Source: Bacillota bacterium (GTDB taxonomy: Bacteria; Bacillota_H; UBA994; UBA5500). Taken from it: a stretch of DNA of 11,223 nucleotides. A program made the position numbers and the translations under genes. Under the pieces are notes generated by a model that saw only the letters and a program-made list of their open reading frames with translations, was not told where the DNA came from and ran no database searches. Positions 10,349 through 11,223 of the stretch are shown piece after piece (position 1 is the stretch's first letter; every line of letters starts with the position of its first letter). Location: the NCBI GenBank assembly GCA_012727835.1, contig JAAYGE010000145.1, positions 1-11,223 of the forward strand. Direction: 5' to 3'.

Positions 10349-10561
10349 CTAGCGCCGAAATATACTGGTTAGATAAAAAAAGAGTGCATAGTAGGCCACA
10401 GAAAACATTAGGGCTAAAGTAAAACGGGCTAGCTGCCCTGCCACCGCTTTCGGTTTCTGTACATTAAACTGCTGGGCCAGGTTCCCACCGATTATGAGGC
10501 TGACTACAATCTGGGCTATTTGAAACCAATAGCGACCGAGAAACTGTAGCAGTTCATCCAT
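10349..10561 (-). CDS. Small two-helix membrane protein of unknown function
   Basis: I do not recognise this 70-residue protein. It has two hydrophobic stretches, about residues 11-29 (YWFQIAQIVVSLIIGGNLA) and 47-67 (rich in Phe, Tyr, Leu and Ala). They are joined by a polar, basic segment containing QKPKAVAGQLAR, and the protein ends in FRR. This suggests a helical hairpin in the cytoplasmic membrane; by the positive-inside rule the basic loop would be cytoplasmic, though the basic C-terminus argues against a simple hairpin. Coding is supported by GGAGG at 10571-10575 (minus strand), 9 bases before the ATG, by the lack of any overlapping gene on the other strand, and by its neat fit between the upstream terminator and the divergent promoter region. 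It could be a small transporter subunit, a membrane regulator or a sporulation or stress micro-protein; nothing decides between these. Confidence 0.7.
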   Translation of the reverse strand: MDELLQFLGRYWFQIAQIVVSLIIGGNLAQQFNVQKPKAVAGQLARFTLALMFSVAYYALFFYLTSIFRR

Positions 10562-10706
10562 GATTGGTTACCTCCATTCTATTCCACTCGCTGTTAAATC
10601 TATATAGTTGACAAGCCAGTTGCATGCTAAAAATCTACGAGAACAGGATTTTAATATTTTTTGACGAAAACCTTATAAGAGCCAAATATGACTGGAGGGA
10701 GAAACT
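10562..10706. promoter_or_regulatory. Divergent promoter region between the small membrane protein and the amidohydrolase
   Basis: This AT-rich gap holds a perfect plus-strand TTGACA at 10608-10613, but no good -10 at 16-18 bases from it. A TATAAG hexamer near 10673 has only a weak TTAATA 17 bases upstream. I can support a promoter region by position but not a specific start site. I see no riboswitch or clear operator palindrome. Confidence 0.35.
10694..10698 (+). promoter_or_regulatory. Ribosome binding site for a TTG start
   Basis: GGAGG lies 8 bases before the TTG at 10707. The nearby ATG at 10688 is out of frame with the amidohydrolase, and the family's typical N-terminal strand (KLAVVNGKIYT) begins directly after this TTG. 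Confidence 0.75.
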
Positions 10707-11223
10707 TTGAAACTAGCTGTCGTTAACGGCAAGATTTACACAATTACACAGGGTGTTATTGAAAAAGGCACCGTGTTATGTGAAGACGGAAAAATAGTGG
10801 CCGTAGGTACCGATGTGGCCGTTCCGGAAGATGCACAGGTAATTGATGCGGAAGGCAAATCGGTTACGCCGGGGTTAATCGATGCCCATAGTCACATCGG
10901 CTTGTTTGGCGAACCTACTTTGCCGGCTACTGCCGATGGCAATGAGAAAACCGGTCCTATGCAGGCCGCCCTTTATGGCATTGACTCCTTAAACCCGGCC
11001 GATCCGGCCTTCCCCCAAGTTTTAGCCGCCGGTGTTACCACCGTATATACGGGCCCGGGCAGCAGTAACATTATTGGTGGAACCGGTATGGCCATAAAGA
11101 CCCTCGGCCGTACCGTCGACGAGATGGTAATTCCGGGGACTGAAGGTATGAAGATGGCCTTAGGTGAGAACCCCAAGCGTAACTATGGGGCTATCAACAG
11201 AATGCCGGGCACCCGTATGGGAA
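10707..11223 (+). CDS. Imidazolonepropionase-like metal-dependent amidohydrolase, 3' end outside window
   Basis: The first 172 residues are visible and the frame is open to the window end. The N-terminal beta-sandwich of the amidohydrolase superfamily (NGKIYTITQGVIEKGTVL, DGKIVAVG, then VIDAEGKSVTPGLIDAHSH) leads into the metal-binding His-x-His of strand 1 (DAHSHIG, about residues 57-63). GVTTVYTGPGSSNIIGGTG follows, as in amidohydrolases annotated imidazolonepropionase-like. Start is TTG with GGAGG 8 bases upstream. The remaining metal ligands (lysine or glutamate, two histidines and aspartate) would lie beyond the window, so subfamily and substrate cannot be assigned; cyclic amide, imidazolone or dipeptide hydrolysis are possibilities. 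It is divergent from the small membrane protein and shares a strand with the creatininase-family gene, but a terminator separates them. Confidence 0.88.
   Translation, partial: MKLAVVNGKIYTITQGVIEKGTVLCEDGKIVAVGTDVAVPEDAQVIDAEGKSVTPGLIDAHSHIGLFGEPTLPATADGNEKTGPMQAALYGIDSLNPADPAFPQVLAAGVTTVYTGPGSSNIIGGTGMAIKTLGRTVDEMVIPGTEGMKMALGENPKRNYGAINRMPGTRMG

Noticed and set aside
10608..10613. Perfect TTGACA as a -35 for the amidohydrolase gene.
   Set aside because: The hexamers 16-18 bases downstream do not resemble a -10 element, so a promoter call from this alone is not supported.

Overview
The window looks like a chromosomal housekeeping segment from an anaerobic, probably spore-forming Firmicute of Clostridia type. 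The evidence is a Spo0F-like single-domain response regulator, a YedF-type selenium-associated protein, diaminopimelate epimerase (DAP-type cell wall), an ECF-type vitamin transporter subunit, a PcrA helicase next to NAD-dependent DNA ligase, and strong AGGAGG-type ribosome binding sites throughout. By eye the base composition is moderate, near half GC, and uniform. I see no insertion sequence, phage gene, tRNA, rRNA or CRISPR array, and no broken gene.

Layout. (1) Bases 1-1979, plus strand: the 3' part of purD (purine synthesis), then dapF (lysine and peptidoglycan precursor). (2) yedF lies on the minus strand at 2035-2640 and converges on dapF across a hairpin. (3) Bases 2786-3684, plus strand: a two-gene unit of a Spo0F-like regulator and a FolT-like ECF S component, closed by a clear intrinsic terminator at 3702-3741. 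(4) Bases 3745-9526, plus strand: pcrA, ligA and gatB. Upstream of pcrA a LexA-box-like palindrome covers the expected -35 region of a TATAAT promoter. A strong hairpin terminator sits between ligA and gatB with almost no room for a new promoter. (5) A creatininase-family metal amidohydrolase at 9550-10269 follows gatB closely and ends at another terminator. (6) A 70-residue two-helix membrane protein lies on the minus strand at 10349-10561. It is divergent from an imidazolonepropionase-like amidohydrolase that starts with TTG at 10707 and runs off the window.

How the genes relate. pcrA and ligA form a DNA repair and replication pair and may share damage-inducible control. gatB belongs to tRNA-dependent amidation, yet the gatC and gatA genes that normally accompany it are absent here, and the protein departs from the family at several well-conserved spots. 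The two hydrolases at the right end could act on related cyclic amide or amidine compounds, but their substrates cannot be read from sequence.

I found no obviously new multi-gene system. The best leads are the putative SOS operator at pcrA, the solitary divergent gatB behind a terminator, and the unassigned small membrane protein and hydrolase cluster.
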